A program made the translations under genes and the position numbers. From Lacticaseibacillus songhuajiangensis (GTDB lineage Bacteria > Bacillota > Bacilli > Lactobacillales > Lactobacillaceae): a stretch of 34,124 nucleotides of DNA. Shown here piece after piece: positions 8,051-15,883 of this stretch. The notes below the pieces were generated by a model, which saw nothing but the letters and a program-made list of their open reading frames with translations, did not search any database and had not been told where the DNA came from. The stretch lies in the NCBI RefSeq assembly GCF_003946025.1, contig NZ_RHNR01000033.1, forward strand, positions 1 through 34,124, read 5' to 3'. Each line of letters begins with the position of its first letter. The first letter of the stretch is position 1.

Positions 8051-8080
8051 TTGACACTTTCAAAGTGTTCGTGATATTGT
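8051..8080 (+). promoter_or_regulatory. serCA promoter with an embedded palindromic operator
   Basis: A consensus -35 TTGACA (8051-8056) is followed at 16-18 nt by weak -10 candidates GATATT (8073-8078) or TATTGT (8075-8080). The spacer carries a perfect inverted repeat, ACACTTT-C-AAAGTGT (8054-8068), that overlaps the -35 box. A repressor bound there would block RNA polymerase, so the operon may be controlled at initiation as well as by attenuation. The regulator is not identified. Confidence 0.7.
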
Positions 8081-8123
8081 GCTTAACAAGCAATCGCAAT
8101 TCGCAGAAAAGGAGGAACCACGC

Positions 8124-8189
8124 ATGTTTAACTTAACCATCGTCAACAGCTTCAGTTCCTCCTCTCGGTCTACTACCGCATTTGTGTAG
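8124..8189 (+). CDS. Serine-rich leader peptide of the serCA operon (21 aa)
   Basis: A 21-codon open frame from ATG 8124 to TAG 8187-8189, with a near-ideal ribosome site (AAAAGGAGGA, 7-nt spacing). The peptide begins MFNLTIVN and continues SFSSSSRS. Six of the eight codons from 9 to 16 are serine codons (AGC, AGT, TCC, TCC, TCT, TCT). The stop codon lies inside the 3' arm of the first RNA hairpin (8166-8193). Serine codons in front of serine biosynthesis genes, just upstream of alternative hairpins and a terminator, are the hallmark of an attenuation leader peptide. The peptide itself need have no function. Confidence 0.82.
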   Translation: MFNLTIVNSFSSSSRSTTAFV

Positions 8190-8305
8190 ACCGCGTTTTG
8201 TGCTTCTCGGAAGCAGGTCTCACAGGTGCTAACCGCCAACTGTGAGACCGCGATCAAACCTGTTAATGGACGCGCCCTCACAGTTTAGGCTGTGGGGGCG
8301 TTTTG
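8166..8305 (+). promoter_or_regulatory. Transcription attenuator of serCA (chain of alternative hairpins and terminator)
   Basis: Six segments alternate in pairing. S1 CGGTCTAC (8166-8173), S2 GTAGACCG (8186-8193), S3 GGTCTCACAG (8216-8225), S4 CTGTGAGACC (8240-8249), S5 CGCCCTCACAG (8273-8283), S6 CTGTGGGGGCG (8290-8300). S1:S2, S3:S4 and S5:S6 form perfect or near-perfect hairpins. S5:S6 is followed by TTTT and is the terminator. Alternatively S2:S3 pair (8 bp with one bulged T, 8184-8192 with 8216-8223), and S4:S5 pair (7 bp, plus CGCG:CGCG, 8240-8252 with 8271-8283), which destroys the terminator. A ribosome stalled on the Ser codons would cover S1 and shift the chain to the read-through form. 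A ribosome at the stop codon covers S2 and lets the terminator form. Confidence 0.8.
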
Positions 8306-8338
8306 TATGTTCTGGTCACAATTCAGGAGGTCGACAAC

Positions 8339-9412
8339 ATGGTCGTTTACAACTTTGCCGCAGGTCCGGCAATCATGCCCAAGGAAGTCATTAAACAGAT
8401 TCAGGAAGAATTGCCATCCCTCAATGGTTCTGGGATGAGCGTACTGGAAATCTCGCACCGCGGTCAGGATTTTGACCGCATCATCGCCGATGCGGAAGCC
8501 GATTTGCGCGCACTTATGGCGATTCCGGATGATTACGCCGTGCTCTTCATGCAGGGTGGCGGGACTGGGCAGTTCGCGGCGATGCCATTGAACTTGGCGG
8601 GTCAGCATCGCCGCATCGCGGTGCTGGACAGCGGTCAGTGGGCAGCGCGGGCGGCAGAAGAGGCGCCGCGCGTCGGCGTAGTTGCCGACGTTCTGGCCAG
8701 CACTAAGGCGCAAAAATACACGCAGTTGCCAACGCTGCCGGCGCCCCTTGCGCAGGACTACGACTACCTGCACATCTGTGCAAACAACACCATCGAGGGC
8801 ACGGCATACTGGCAATTGCCGACAACGGGAACGGTGCCGCTGGTGGCAGATATGTCCTCCAACATTTGTGCACAGGAATACAATGTGCGTGATTTCGGCG
8901 CGATTTTTGCCGGCGCCCAGAAGAACCTCGGACCAGCTGGGGTAACCGTTGTGATTGTGCGGCGGGACCTGATTCAGCCAATGCCAGGACTGCCAACTGT
9001 GTTTGACTACAATCTCTTCGACCGCAAGCACTCGCTCTACAACACGCCGCCGGTCTTCGCAATTTACGCGCTGGGCTTGGTGCTTAAGTGGTTACGCGCT
9101 AACGGCGGGGTCGCTGAGATGCAGCGCCGCAACCGCGTGAAGTCGGGTAAGCTCTACGATTTCCTGGATCAGTCAAAGCTGTTCCACAACCCCGTGGCTG
9201 CGGACGTGCGCTCGCTCACCAACATCCCGTTCATGACTGGCGACGCGCAGCTGGATGACGCAGTGATTCACGCGGCGACTGCGGCGGGCCTATTGAATCT
9301 GCGCGGCCACCGCAGCGTCGGCGGTCTGCGCGCGAGTCTCTACAACGCGATGCCGCTGGCCGGCGTCGACGCACTCGTGGATTTCCTGCATGATTTTGAA
9401 CAACACAACTAG
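8339..9412 (+). CDS. serC: Phosphoserine aminotransferase
   Basis: Makes 3-phosphoserine from 3-phosphohydroxypyruvate and glutamate, the second step of serine synthesis, using PLP. The 357 residues match the family's usual length of about 360. The opening VYNFAAGPAIMPKEVI is the SerC N-terminal motif, and FMQGGGTGQFAAMPLNL is the cofactor phosphate site. ADMSSNI carries the Asp that contacts the PLP ring, and IFAGAQKNLGPAGVTVV holds the PLP-binding lysine. The ATG at 8339 has AGGAGG 8 nt upstream; an in-frame TTG further up lies in the attenuator T-tract and is rejected. serA follows after 11 bp, so the two are one operon under the serine-leader attenuator. Confidence 0.96.
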   Translation: MVVYNFAAGPAIMPKEVIKQIQEELPSLNGSGMSVLEISHRGQDFDRIIADAEADLRALMAIPDDYAVLFMQGGGTGQFAAMPLNLAGQHRRIAVLDSGQWAARAAEEAPRVGVVADVLASTKAQKYTQLPTLPAPLAQDYDYLHICANNTIEGTAYWQLPTTGTVPLVADMSSNICAQEYNVRDFGAIFAGAQKNLGPAGVTVVIVRRDLIQPMPGLPTVFDYNLFDRKHSLYNTPPVFAIYALGLVLKWLRANGGVAEMQRRNRVKSGKLYDFLDQSKLFHNPVAADVRSLTNIPFMTGDAQLDDAVIHAATAAGLLNLRGHRSVGGLRASLYNAMPLAGVDALVDFLHDFEQHN

Positions 9413-9423
9413 GAGGTAGCAAA

Positions 9424-10590
9424 ATGTATCAAGTTAAAACTTACAATGCCATTGCCCAGGCGGGGCTGGACCGCTTCACTGACCAATACGCCATTAATGG
9501 TCAAGCCGATCCTGACGCATACCTGATTCGCTCTGTGAACCTGCGCGACCAGCAGCTACCCACTAGTTTGCAGGCCATCGTGCGCTGTGGTGCCGGCTAC
9601 AACAACGTGCCAATTCACGCAGCGACCGCTAACGGTACGGCTGTGTTCAATACGCCGGGTAGTAACGCCAACGCCGTGAAGGAACTCGTTGTGGCCATGC
9701 TAATTATCGCTTCTCGCAAGCTGTTCTCCGCGGCTCGTTACGCGGCGACCAACAGCGGCGCTGACATCTCCACGCGCACGGAGCATGACAAGACGCAGTT
9801 TAACGGGACAGAATTGATGGGCAAAACGCTGGCGGTCATCGGGGTTGGGCACGTTGGCGCTCTGGTAGCCCACGCTGCTAGCGATCTGGGCATGCGCGTC
9901 ATTGGTTACGATCCCTATCTATCGGCGGATGACGCGTGGCACATTCCGACCAGCACGGTGCGCGCAACCACACTGGAAGGGGCCTTAGCAACTGCGGATT
10001 ACGTGACCGTGCACGTGCCGAAAAACGCCGAGACCACAGACATGATTAGCACTCGTGAACTTGCCCAAATGAAGCATGGGGCCATCCTATTGAATTTTGC
10101 CCGCGGCGGAATTGTCGATAATGACGCGGTAATTGCGGCGCTGGACGCGGGACAGGTGCAGCGTTACATGACCGACTTCGGCGCGGACGCGCTGCTCAAC
10201 CGGCCAGACGTGCTGATTACCCCGCACCTGGGCGGTTCGACCGCCCAGGCCGAAGAGAACGGTGCGGTGCAGGGCGCCGAAACGATGATGACTTTCCTGG
10301 AAACGGGGAACGTGCGCAACAGTATTAACCTGCCAACCTTGCAAGTACCGTTCACCACGCCGAACCGTCTGACCATCATGCACCAGAACATTCCGAACAT
10401 GGTGGGGCAGATTGCGACCATCCTCGCGGCCAATGGCGTCAACATTGAAGGCATGAGTAACGCGGCCAAGAACAAGGTCGCTTACACCATCGTGGACATT
10501 AACCAGATGCCGACTGCAGTGGCCAAGACCGTCAGCGCACAGATTAACGCGATTGAGGCAGTGCATCGAGTGCGGCTGCTCACGCGCTAA
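9424..10590 (+). CDS. serA: D-3-phosphoglycerate dehydrogenase
   Basis: Oxidises 3-phosphoglycerate to 3-phosphohydroxypyruvate with NAD, the committed step of serine synthesis. The 388 residues comprise a substrate domain, an NAD-binding domain with GVGHVG (about 140-145), the catalytic Arg in LLNFARGGIVDNDAV, the conserved Glu region DFGADALLNRPDV and the catalytic His in TPHLGGSTAQAEENG. A C-terminal ACT-like domain (about 315-388, LTIMHQNIPNMVGQIATILA onwards) is the usual place for serine feedback. This is the short SerA type without the extra inserted domain. AGGAGGT lies 7 nt before the ATG. serC precedes it by 11 bp. No serB is present in the window, so the last step must be encoded elsewhere. 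Confidence 0.96.
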   Translation: MYQVKTYNAIAQAGLDRFTDQYAINGQADPDAYLIRSVNLRDQQLPTSLQAIVRCGAGYNNVPIHAATANGTAVFNTPGSNANAVKELVVAMLIIASRKLFSAARYAATNSGADISTRTEHDKTQFNGTELMGKTLAVIGVGHVGALVAHAASDLGMRVIGYDPYLSADDAWHIPTSTVRATTLEGALATADYVTVHVPKNAETTDMISTRELAQMKHGAILLNFARGGIVDNDAVIAALDAGQVQRYMTDFGADALLNRPDVLITPHLGGSTAQAEENGAVQGAETMMTFLETGNVRNSINLPTLQVPFTTPNRLTIMHQNIPNMVGQIATILAANGVNIEGMSNAAKNKVAYTIVDINQMPTAVAKTVSAQINAIEAVHRVRLLTR

Positions 10591-10596
10591 CAAGAT

Positions 10597-10821
10597 CAAA
10601 AAGGGGCTGTGCCGAAAGGAATTAGCACACGAATGTTACATCGTGGTCGCGTGTCAAGAGGCAGCCACTTGTACTCAATGCTTTAGCATTGTTAGTACAA
10701 TGGACACCGAAGGGCTCCCTAATATACAAACAAGCACCAGCCAGAATCCTAAGTTCGGGATTCCGGCCGGTGCTTGTTTGTATATCGGGAGCTAACCGCC
10801 TTTTGGCACAGCCCGTTTTTT
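10597..10821. terminator. Large multi-arm foldback terminator downstream of serA
   Basis: A closing stem GGGCTGTGCC (10604-10613) with GGCACAGCCC (10805-10814) is flanked by A-run and T-run, so it can terminate in both directions. Inside lie further arms. One is TTGTACT plus AATGC with GCATT plus AGTACAA (about 10669-10700). Another is very stable: GCTCCC (10714-10719) with GGGAGC (10787-10792), a 17-bp perfect stem (10722-10738 with 10769-10785), and GAATCC with GGATTC at the tip. This is much larger than an ordinary terminator; it could be a small foldback mobile element inserted in one, or a structured RNA. No reading frame of note. Confidence 0.6.
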
Positions 10822-10838
10822 CAGTGGCTCATTCTGGA

Positions 10839-11114
10839 TTACAGGAGAGTCAGACCCATGCCGGGGCGACCAAACCCCAGGTAATTTTTAGACATCCAAG
10901 TCAGGAATTCGATCATCTGGGGAGAGAGTTTGAGCTGAGCGGCCGGTAGTTGCAGCTGCTGTTTTAATTTTTGGGCAACGCGCACGTCGGCCACTTTTTT
11001 GGTGAGTTCAGTGCGAGCGGTGAGCAAGACAGTTCTTTCTGTTTCTGGGATACTGTCGTCCGCCAGTAAGTCGTTGATTTGAGTCATCAATTCAGTTTCA
11101 GTATGCTTGGTCAT
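10839..11114 (-). CDS. Bacteriocin immunity-like protein (EntA_Immun type)
   Basis: A 91-residue helical protein. Size, charge and the spacing of hydrophobic residues fit the four-helix immunity proteins for class IIa/II bacteriocins: LMTQINDLLAD, then the PETERTVLLTARTEL helix, then LKLSPQMIEFLTWMSKNYLG, which matches the family's L-S-P-x-x-x-x-F pattern. The start at 11114 has GGAGGAG about 6 nt upstream; a longer upstream frame lacks a ribosome site. It is divergent from a second protein of the same kind at 11383. No bacteriocin precursor with a double-glycine leader is seen nearby. Such proteins sit in the cytosol and protect against pore formers that use the mannose PTS. Family assignment is moderate. 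Confidence 0.6.
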   Translation of the reverse strand: MTKHTETELMTQINDLLADDSIPETERTVLLTARTELTKKVADVRVAQKLKQQLQLPAAQLKLSPQMIEFLTWMSKNYLGFGRPGMGLTLL

Positions 11115-11260
11115 AGGGGCTCCTCCAATTATTAAGTGCGAGTATGCATGTTTTTTATCCAACCCGAATACAAAATTACGCACCTAGTGAGTTACGCCTG
11201 TCATTATACTGCTGGTCGTTTTAGATGACAGCAAAAAAATACTTAAATATTTATTTTTGA

Positions 11261-11297
11261 TAAAAGACGTTATCTTTTATGGATGAAGCGGTATACT
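11261..11297 (+). promoter_or_regulatory. Possible promoter with inverted repeat for the second immunity-like gene
   Basis: A TATACT -10 box (11292-11297) is preceded by the inverted repeat ATAAAAGA-CGTTA-TCTTTTAT (about 11260-11280), where the -35 box should be. No clear -35 is present, so an activator may bind the repeat. Tentative. Confidence 0.4.
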
Positions 11298-11382
11298 AGT
11301 GCCAATCACCGCGACCGTGTGGAAAGCGGTCCGTTTTGCGGGTGAGGGTTGAATTTAATACAAACAGAGTGAGGGTGTTCTA

Positions 11383-11703
11383 ATGATCATTTTTGGTAGC
11401 AGTCATAAGGTTTCAGACGCGGATATTCTGGCACTGATCACCGATTATGTGCAAGAACCAACGCTGACCGACCGGGAGCGCACGATTGGCCAGATGGCGA
11501 AGGTAGAGCTTGAGAAAAAGCATTACTCCGTCCGGGTAATCCAGCGGGTGCTGGTTAGTTTGCAGCGTGAGGCCATTCGCGAGCGCAGCTTGACGCCGGC
11601 AGCGGATACGTTCTACCACAAGTTGAGTGATATGCTGCTGAAGATTGCGCCAATCGGTACGAATCAAGGCGCATGGACGGCACAACTCGGGTACTTGGAT
11701 TAA
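11383..11703 (+). CDS. Bacteriocin immunity-like protein (EntA_Immun type)
   Basis: A 106-residue helical protein. It resembles the enterocin A immunity family: ADILALITDYVQEPTLTDRE, a central helix region around MAKVELEKKHYSVRVIQRVL, and LTPAADTFYHKLSDMLLKIA, where the L-T/S-P-A-A-x-x-F-Y pattern is typical. GAGGGTG lies 5-6 nt before the ATG. It is divergent from the related 91-residue protein, with 268 bp between them. Neither has a bacteriocin or transporter gene beside it, so they look like orphan immunity genes that protect against competitors' bacteriocins. A bidirectional terminator follows at 11781-11820. Confidence 0.65.
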   Translation: MIIFGSSHKVSDADILALITDYVQEPTLTDRERTIGQMAKVELEKKHYSVRVIQRVLVSLQREAIRERSLTPAADTFYHKLSDMLLKIAPIGTNQGAWTAQLGYLD

Positions 11704-11780
11704 CGAGCATAAAATTGTCCGGCGCTGGGTGCGCAATAAACACCCAATGGTATTTCCCAGGAAATAGATTGGAGACAAAT

Positions 11781-11820
11781 AAATAGACCTCGTTCGCTCA
11801 ATGGCGGATGAGGTCTATTT
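11781..11820. terminator. Bidirectional terminator
   Basis: AAATAGACCTC (11781-11791) pairs with GAGGTCTATTT (11810-11820). A-run and T-run on the two sides allow it to serve both the immunity-like gene and the leftward LtaS-type gene. Confidence 0.82.
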
Positions 11821-11890
11821 TGATGTTATGAATGGGTTTGTTCCCTAAATTACGCTAATGCTCAAGAGCTAAACGTGCTAGTGACCGCTC

Positions 11891-14800
11891 TCACTTCTGC
11901 ATTCCCATCTTCAGCGAGTATTGCTCACCGGCGTTGATGTCGTATTGCAGGAGCTGGTAGTCGTGGAGCATGGCCTTTTGCTTCTTGGTGAGGTCACTAT
12001 AGCCAATCTTCTTGCCGGCTTTGGTGACGAAGCTCATGCCGTAACTAGGATCACCTTGCTTGTTATCGCTACGGGTCCAAATAGTTGGCATGTCTTGCTG
12101 TGCCTTGGTCAATAGAGCAACGAACGGATCAACCTTAGCGTTAGCCTGCGCGAAGGCCAGGGCGATGAAGTCGTTGGAGCCGACTTGCTCGGTGTTACTG
12201 AGCTTGGTCTTGGCACCGTGCTCACGCGCGTACTTGTTGGCGTAAACGAAGTAGTCCGTCTGGTGCAACGCAACCGAGTACTTAGCAGCCGTGTCGCCGC
12301 TGTAGAGGGCGCCGAGGTGGTCACCATAGAAGACCCAGATGATCGGCTTGTTCATAGCGTCAATCTTCTTCTTGAAGGCTGCCACCGCGTCATCCGTGTA
12401 GTGAATTCCTTGGGCGTAGCTTTCAAAAGATTCGCGCAGGGTGTTCGTGGTGAAAGCACTGCCACTAGCCCTGAAGTCGTGTTCGGAGTAGAGATTTGGT
12501 GAGTACGGCATGTGGTTTTGCATCGTAATCAAGTTAATAAATTGACCGCCCTTATGTGCGTTCAACTGGTCGTCCAGGTTGGCGTAAGCCGTCTGGTCGG
12601 ACTGGTAGGAACTGTTGCCCAGCGTTTTGCGGTGCTTAATTGGGTACTTGCTACCGTCATAAATAAACTTGTTGAAGCCAAACTTCTTGTAGACACCGAC
12701 GCGGTTGTATTCAGACCCGTTGAAGGGGTGGATGGCAGAAGAATAGTTGAACCACTTGGAGACGTCGGCGCTGTTCTTTTGCCCGCTGACCAGTTGCGTG
12801 TACGGCGTGGACAGGGTGGTGTCGAGGTCGCCCAGGCTCATGCCCGTCAGTGTTTCCCACTCCATGTTGGCTGTCCCGCCACCGTAACCGTAGCTCATCA
12901 TCAGCCCGGAAGTGGTTTCCTTCTTGATGGCGCGGACGTTTGGAATTGGATCGCCGGACAAGGTCAGGTTTGGCACGCGCGCTGGATCTGAGAAACTCTC
13001 GCTGAGGTTGAAGATAACGGTGGTTTTCTTAATGTCGGTGGTGCGCGTTTTGTTCATCTGTGCGGCGATTTTACTGTACTTTTTGTAGAGTTTACGCATC
13101 GTGGCTTCGGAGTAATCGCTCGGTTTGGCCATGGCGGTCACGTCTAGGTTCTGGATGAACTGCGTGTAGGGACCGTTTTCCTGGGCTGCCCAGAGTTGGT
13201 TGAAAATTTTGGTGGTAATCCCGAAGTTAGTGGTCAGGTTCTGCGCTACTGAAGGCGTGTGGTTGTAGCTGCCGAAGCTCCATAGCAAGAGTGCGGAAGC
13301 GACTAGCTGCGCCAGACGGAGCGGGAACGCCACGTGCTGGTGCGCTGCCTTCTTCTCGAGAATCACAGTGAGAACAATGAGGACCACAACGCCGAGCAGT
13401 CCTGCGATGACGACTAGCGGGTTGACCATCCCGAGCAGGTTGCTCATGGACCGTACTTCGTAGATGTCGGCGGGGATAACAGGCTCGTTGCGGGCGCCAA
13501 CTTTAATCGTGTTGACGATGGCCCAGACGATTTCGAAGATTAGCGTTGGCATCAGGGCGACCCAGTAACGGCCGGTGAGCCCGCGCAGAATCCAGAAGAT
13601 GCACATAATCAAAATGGTCCCGAAGAACATTGCCGGAATTCGATTTAAGATGACGTGCGGGAAGATGACCCAACCGGACGTGCTCTTCCAAGCCGCCTTC
13701 ATGCCGGGGTACATCAGCAAGGTCGCAATGACCTGAATGACGTAAACTGCAGCGAAAGCGAGCCCACTCGGCCACAGGTAGTTCCAGGCGGAGCGCAACA
13801 GTGGTTTGGCATCGTCACGACTCATGCTTAACGCCTCGGCGAAGTCGCGGTCGCGCAACTGATCCAGCACGCGCCAAGCAGTGGTGCGCGGTGCCAGCCA
13901 GCCGATGATGAAGGTGAGCACCAGGATGCCGACAAATAGCAGAAGCCCGGCGACGAGCATCCACAGGCCGTGAACGCTCCCCATGACGGCTTGCAACTTG
14001 GTTTTGAGCGTGGTCATGATGATATTGAGGTTGCTGGAGCGGGTGAACAGAATCAGTAGCAGGCTCCCCAGCAGTAACCATTTAGAATTACTCTGCCCAA
14101 TCGGTGCTTGCCCGGCCGCGTGCAAAATATCGAGCACGGCGACGGCCGGTAGCAGAATAAATGGGGAGAGTGGCCCGATGAACTGGCCGTAGTTAGCCAG
14201 GCTCGCTTCTGGACCCAAGTAGGCGATAACGCCCATTAGTGCTGTCAGTAGCAGACCGCTCAGAAACAGCCAGCAAAAGCGCTTGACGCTGCTGGCGAGG
14301 GTGGCTGGGGCCGGCAGGAGGGCAACCAGACCGATAGCCAGTGCCGCGAATAAACCACTGCCGCCGGCAAAGGACCAGACATCACGGCCCAGAAACAGCG
14401 GAATGATTAATGCCAGTAGTAGTCCTCGGCGCCAAGCAAGTGGCCGCTGGTTGACGTGCAGGTAAGGCCGTAGCAACGCGAATAGTAATACGCCGCTCAA
14501 GAATGGGACGACGTTGCGCATTAGTGGGAACGCGGCGTTTAGCAGGCCAGTGAGGCCCAGACTGCTGCCGTTGAGCATGAGCAACACCGTTGTCAGAACG
14601 CCCGCCATGATGACGACCTGCCAGGCGTGCAAAATGGTGCGCAGGTGTGGCCGACTGTTGCTAATAAGGCGCATCATCCAGAGCAGAAAGGCATCAGCGG
14701 CGATGGCCAGTACCATTTTGATGATGACCAGGACCAGCCATTTCCACTGCGCGGTGATCGAAAGTAGGGCTGGGGTCAGGGCGCCTTTTGCACCGAACGC

Positions 14801-14902
14801 CAGCTCATTGATGATGAAACTGAACATGAGAAGGACGCCGATGATGACCGGCGTACCCGTTTTTTTAAGTATCTTGTTGATTGTCTTCAATTCCTCATCC
14901 AA
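11891..14902 (-). CDS. LTA synthase family (sulfatase-fold) membrane protein, extended N-terminus
   Basis: A 1003-residue membrane enzyme. The C-terminal third is an extracellular sulfatase-fold domain like that of lipoteichoic acid synthase, which moves glycerol phosphate from phosphatidylglycerol. Likely metal and catalytic residues are Glu635 (FNLSESFSDP), the Thr677 nucleophile (YGGGTANMEWE), and Asp861-His862 (FYGDHLG), with NHMPY near 796-800. The N-terminal 540 residues hold some fourteen or more membrane segments, far more than the five of ordinary LtaS (about 640-700 aa). The stretch FPLMRNVVPFLSGVLLFALL (125-144) recalls acyltransferase-3 proteins, so this may be a fusion or a polymer-modifying relative. 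Its start is the ATG at 14902; no partner genes adjoin. Substrate unproven. Confidence 0.85.
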   Translation of the reverse strand: MDEELKTINKILKKTGTPVIIGVLLMFSFIINELAFGAKGALTPALLSITAQWKWLVLVIIKMVLAIAADAFLLWMMRLISNSRPHLRTILHAWQVVIMAGVLTTVLLMLNGSSLGLTGLLNAAFPLMRNVVPFLSGVLLFALLRPYLHVNQRPLAWRRGLLLALIIPLFLGRDVWSFAGGSGLFAALAIGLVALLPAPATLASSVKRFCWLFLSGLLLTALMGVIAYLGPEASLANYGQFIGPLSPFILLPAVAVLDILHAAGQAPIGQSNSKWLLLGSLLLILFTRSSNLNIIMTTLKTKLQAVMGSVHGLWMLVAGLLLFVGILVLTFIIGWLAPRTTAWRVLDQLRDRDFAEALSMSRDDAKPLLRSAWNYLWPSGLAFAAVYVIQVIATLLMYPGMKAAWKSTSGWVIFPHVILNRIPAMFFGTILIMCIFWILRGLTGRYWVALMPTLIFEIVWAIVNTIKVGARNEPVIPADIYEVRSMSNLLGMVNPLVVIAGLLGVVVLIVLTVILEKKAAHQHVAFPLRLAQLVASALLLWSFGSYNHTPSVAQNLTTNFGITTKIFNQLWAAQENGPYTQFIQNLDVTAMAKPSDYSEATMRKLYKKYSKIAAQMNKTRTTDIKKTTVIFNLSESFSDPARVPNLTLSGDPIPNVRAIKKETTSGLMMSYGYGGGTANMEWETLTGMSLGDLDTTLSTPYTQLVSGQKNSADVSKWFNYSSAIHPFNGSEYNRVGVYKKFGFNKFIYDGSKYPIKHRKTLGNSSYQSDQTAYANLDDQLNAHKGGQFINLITMQNHMPYSPNLYSEHDFRASGSAFTTNTLRESFESYAQGIHYTDDAVAAFKKKIDAMNKPIIWVFYGDHLGALYSGDTAAKYSVALHQTDYFVYANKYAREHGAKTKLSNTEQVGSNDFIALAFAQANAKVDPFVALLTKAQQDMPTIWTRSDNKQGDPSYGMSFVTKAGKKIGYSDLTKKQKAMLHDYQLLQYDINAGEQYSLKMGMQK

Positions 14903-15073
14903 GCCTTATCGTTTATTGATTTGAAACCATGTTATCAGTTTAGCACGCGATGCTGTGGCTGCCACGTTAAATTAAGTTCATATCTACAGGACGGCAGGCG
15001 CAAAATGAGGCTTGCACTCGGCTGGGCGCCTTGGCACACTGAATGTAAGAAGACGTGAAGTGGAGGAACTGAC

Positions 15074-15880
15074 ATGACGCATGTTGATCAATTAGCGGCA
15101 GCAGCGCAGGTGTTCTCGGTTTGGACCCTGTACTTTTTTGCCTATGGGTTTGTGGGCTGGGTATGGGAAAGTGGCTACGTGAGTGTGCGTAAGCATAAGC
15201 TCATCAACTCGGGTTTTCTGAACGGACCGGTGATACCAGTCCACGGCTTCTCGATGACAGTGGTCCTCGCGGCGGTTCAGCCATTTGCGCACAACGTGTT
15301 TCTTCTATACATTGTGAGCGCGTTGGTCATTACAGTGATCGAGTACGTGACAAGTTGGGGAATGGAGAAACTGTTCCACGCTCGCTGGTGGGATTACAGC
15401 AAGGTGCCACTGAACCTGAACGGCCGGGTGGCACTGCCCATTTCCGCTTTCTGGGGCTTGGGCGTTGTGCTGGTGGTGAAGTTCTTGCACCCCTTCGTCG
15501 CAAAAATCGTGACGCACCTCGATTTCCGCTTCGGCATTTTTGCCAGCATTGTGCTGATTGCGCTGATTATGTTCGACTTCGGCTTCACACTGGCCAATGC
15601 GCTGGCCTTTGGCGCTGCGACCAAGCGGATTGGGGATGCCATCGAGGTCAAGAAAAACGAGTTGCGGGAGGCCGCAATTGCCAGCGGCGAGAAGCTGGAG
15701 CAGGAGTTGCCGTGGCTGAGTGAGTACCGCGACCACAAGGCCGCGGGCGAGAAACTGCCACGCTTGAGTTTTGTCCAGCGGCGTTTGCTGCGGAGTTTCC
15801 CGAACCTGCAGCTACGTGACACCCGCACAAAGGCTCGCGACATCAGCAAACTGTCCGATTTGCTGAAACGCCAGCGCTAA
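15074..15880 (+). CDS. CmpB-family (putative ABC transporter type IV) membrane protein
   Basis: A 268-residue membrane protein. FFAYGFVGWVWESGYVSVRK (residues 22-41) and HKLINSGFLNGPVIPVHGF (about 42-60) are the signature of PF06541. About six membrane segments fill residues 18-200, followed by a charged cytoplasmic tail (about 200-268) rich in Lys, Arg and Glu. The biochemical role of this family is not settled; the transporter name is historical. GGAGG lies 7 nt before the ATG. No intrinsic terminator separates the stop codon from structured repeat copy B, which starts within a few bases on the same strand, so the repeat may form the mRNA 3' end. Confidence 0.85.
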   Translation: MTHVDQLAAAAQVFSVWTLYFFAYGFVGWVWESGYVSVRKHKLINSGFLNGPVIPVHGFSMTVVLAAVQPFAHNVFLLYIVSALVITVIEYVTSWGMEKLFHARWWDYSKVPLNLNGRVALPISAFWGLGVVLVVKFLHPFVAKIVTHLDFRFGIFASIVLIALIMFDFGFTLANALAFGAATKRIGDAIEVKKNELREAAIASGEKLEQELPWLSEYRDHKAAGEKLPRLSFVQRRLLRSFPNLQLRDTRTKARDISKLSDLLKRQR

Positions 15881-15883
15881 TAC

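Noticed and set aside
8060..8281. Leftward 73-codon frame over the serCA leader
   Set aside because: It runs antisense to the promoter and attenuator, without ribosome site; explained by the leader structure.
8166..8305. T-box riboswitch for serCA
   Set aside because: ACCGCG-like strings occur twice, but there is no GGTGG core and no stem I; the Ser-codon leader peptide explains the layout better.
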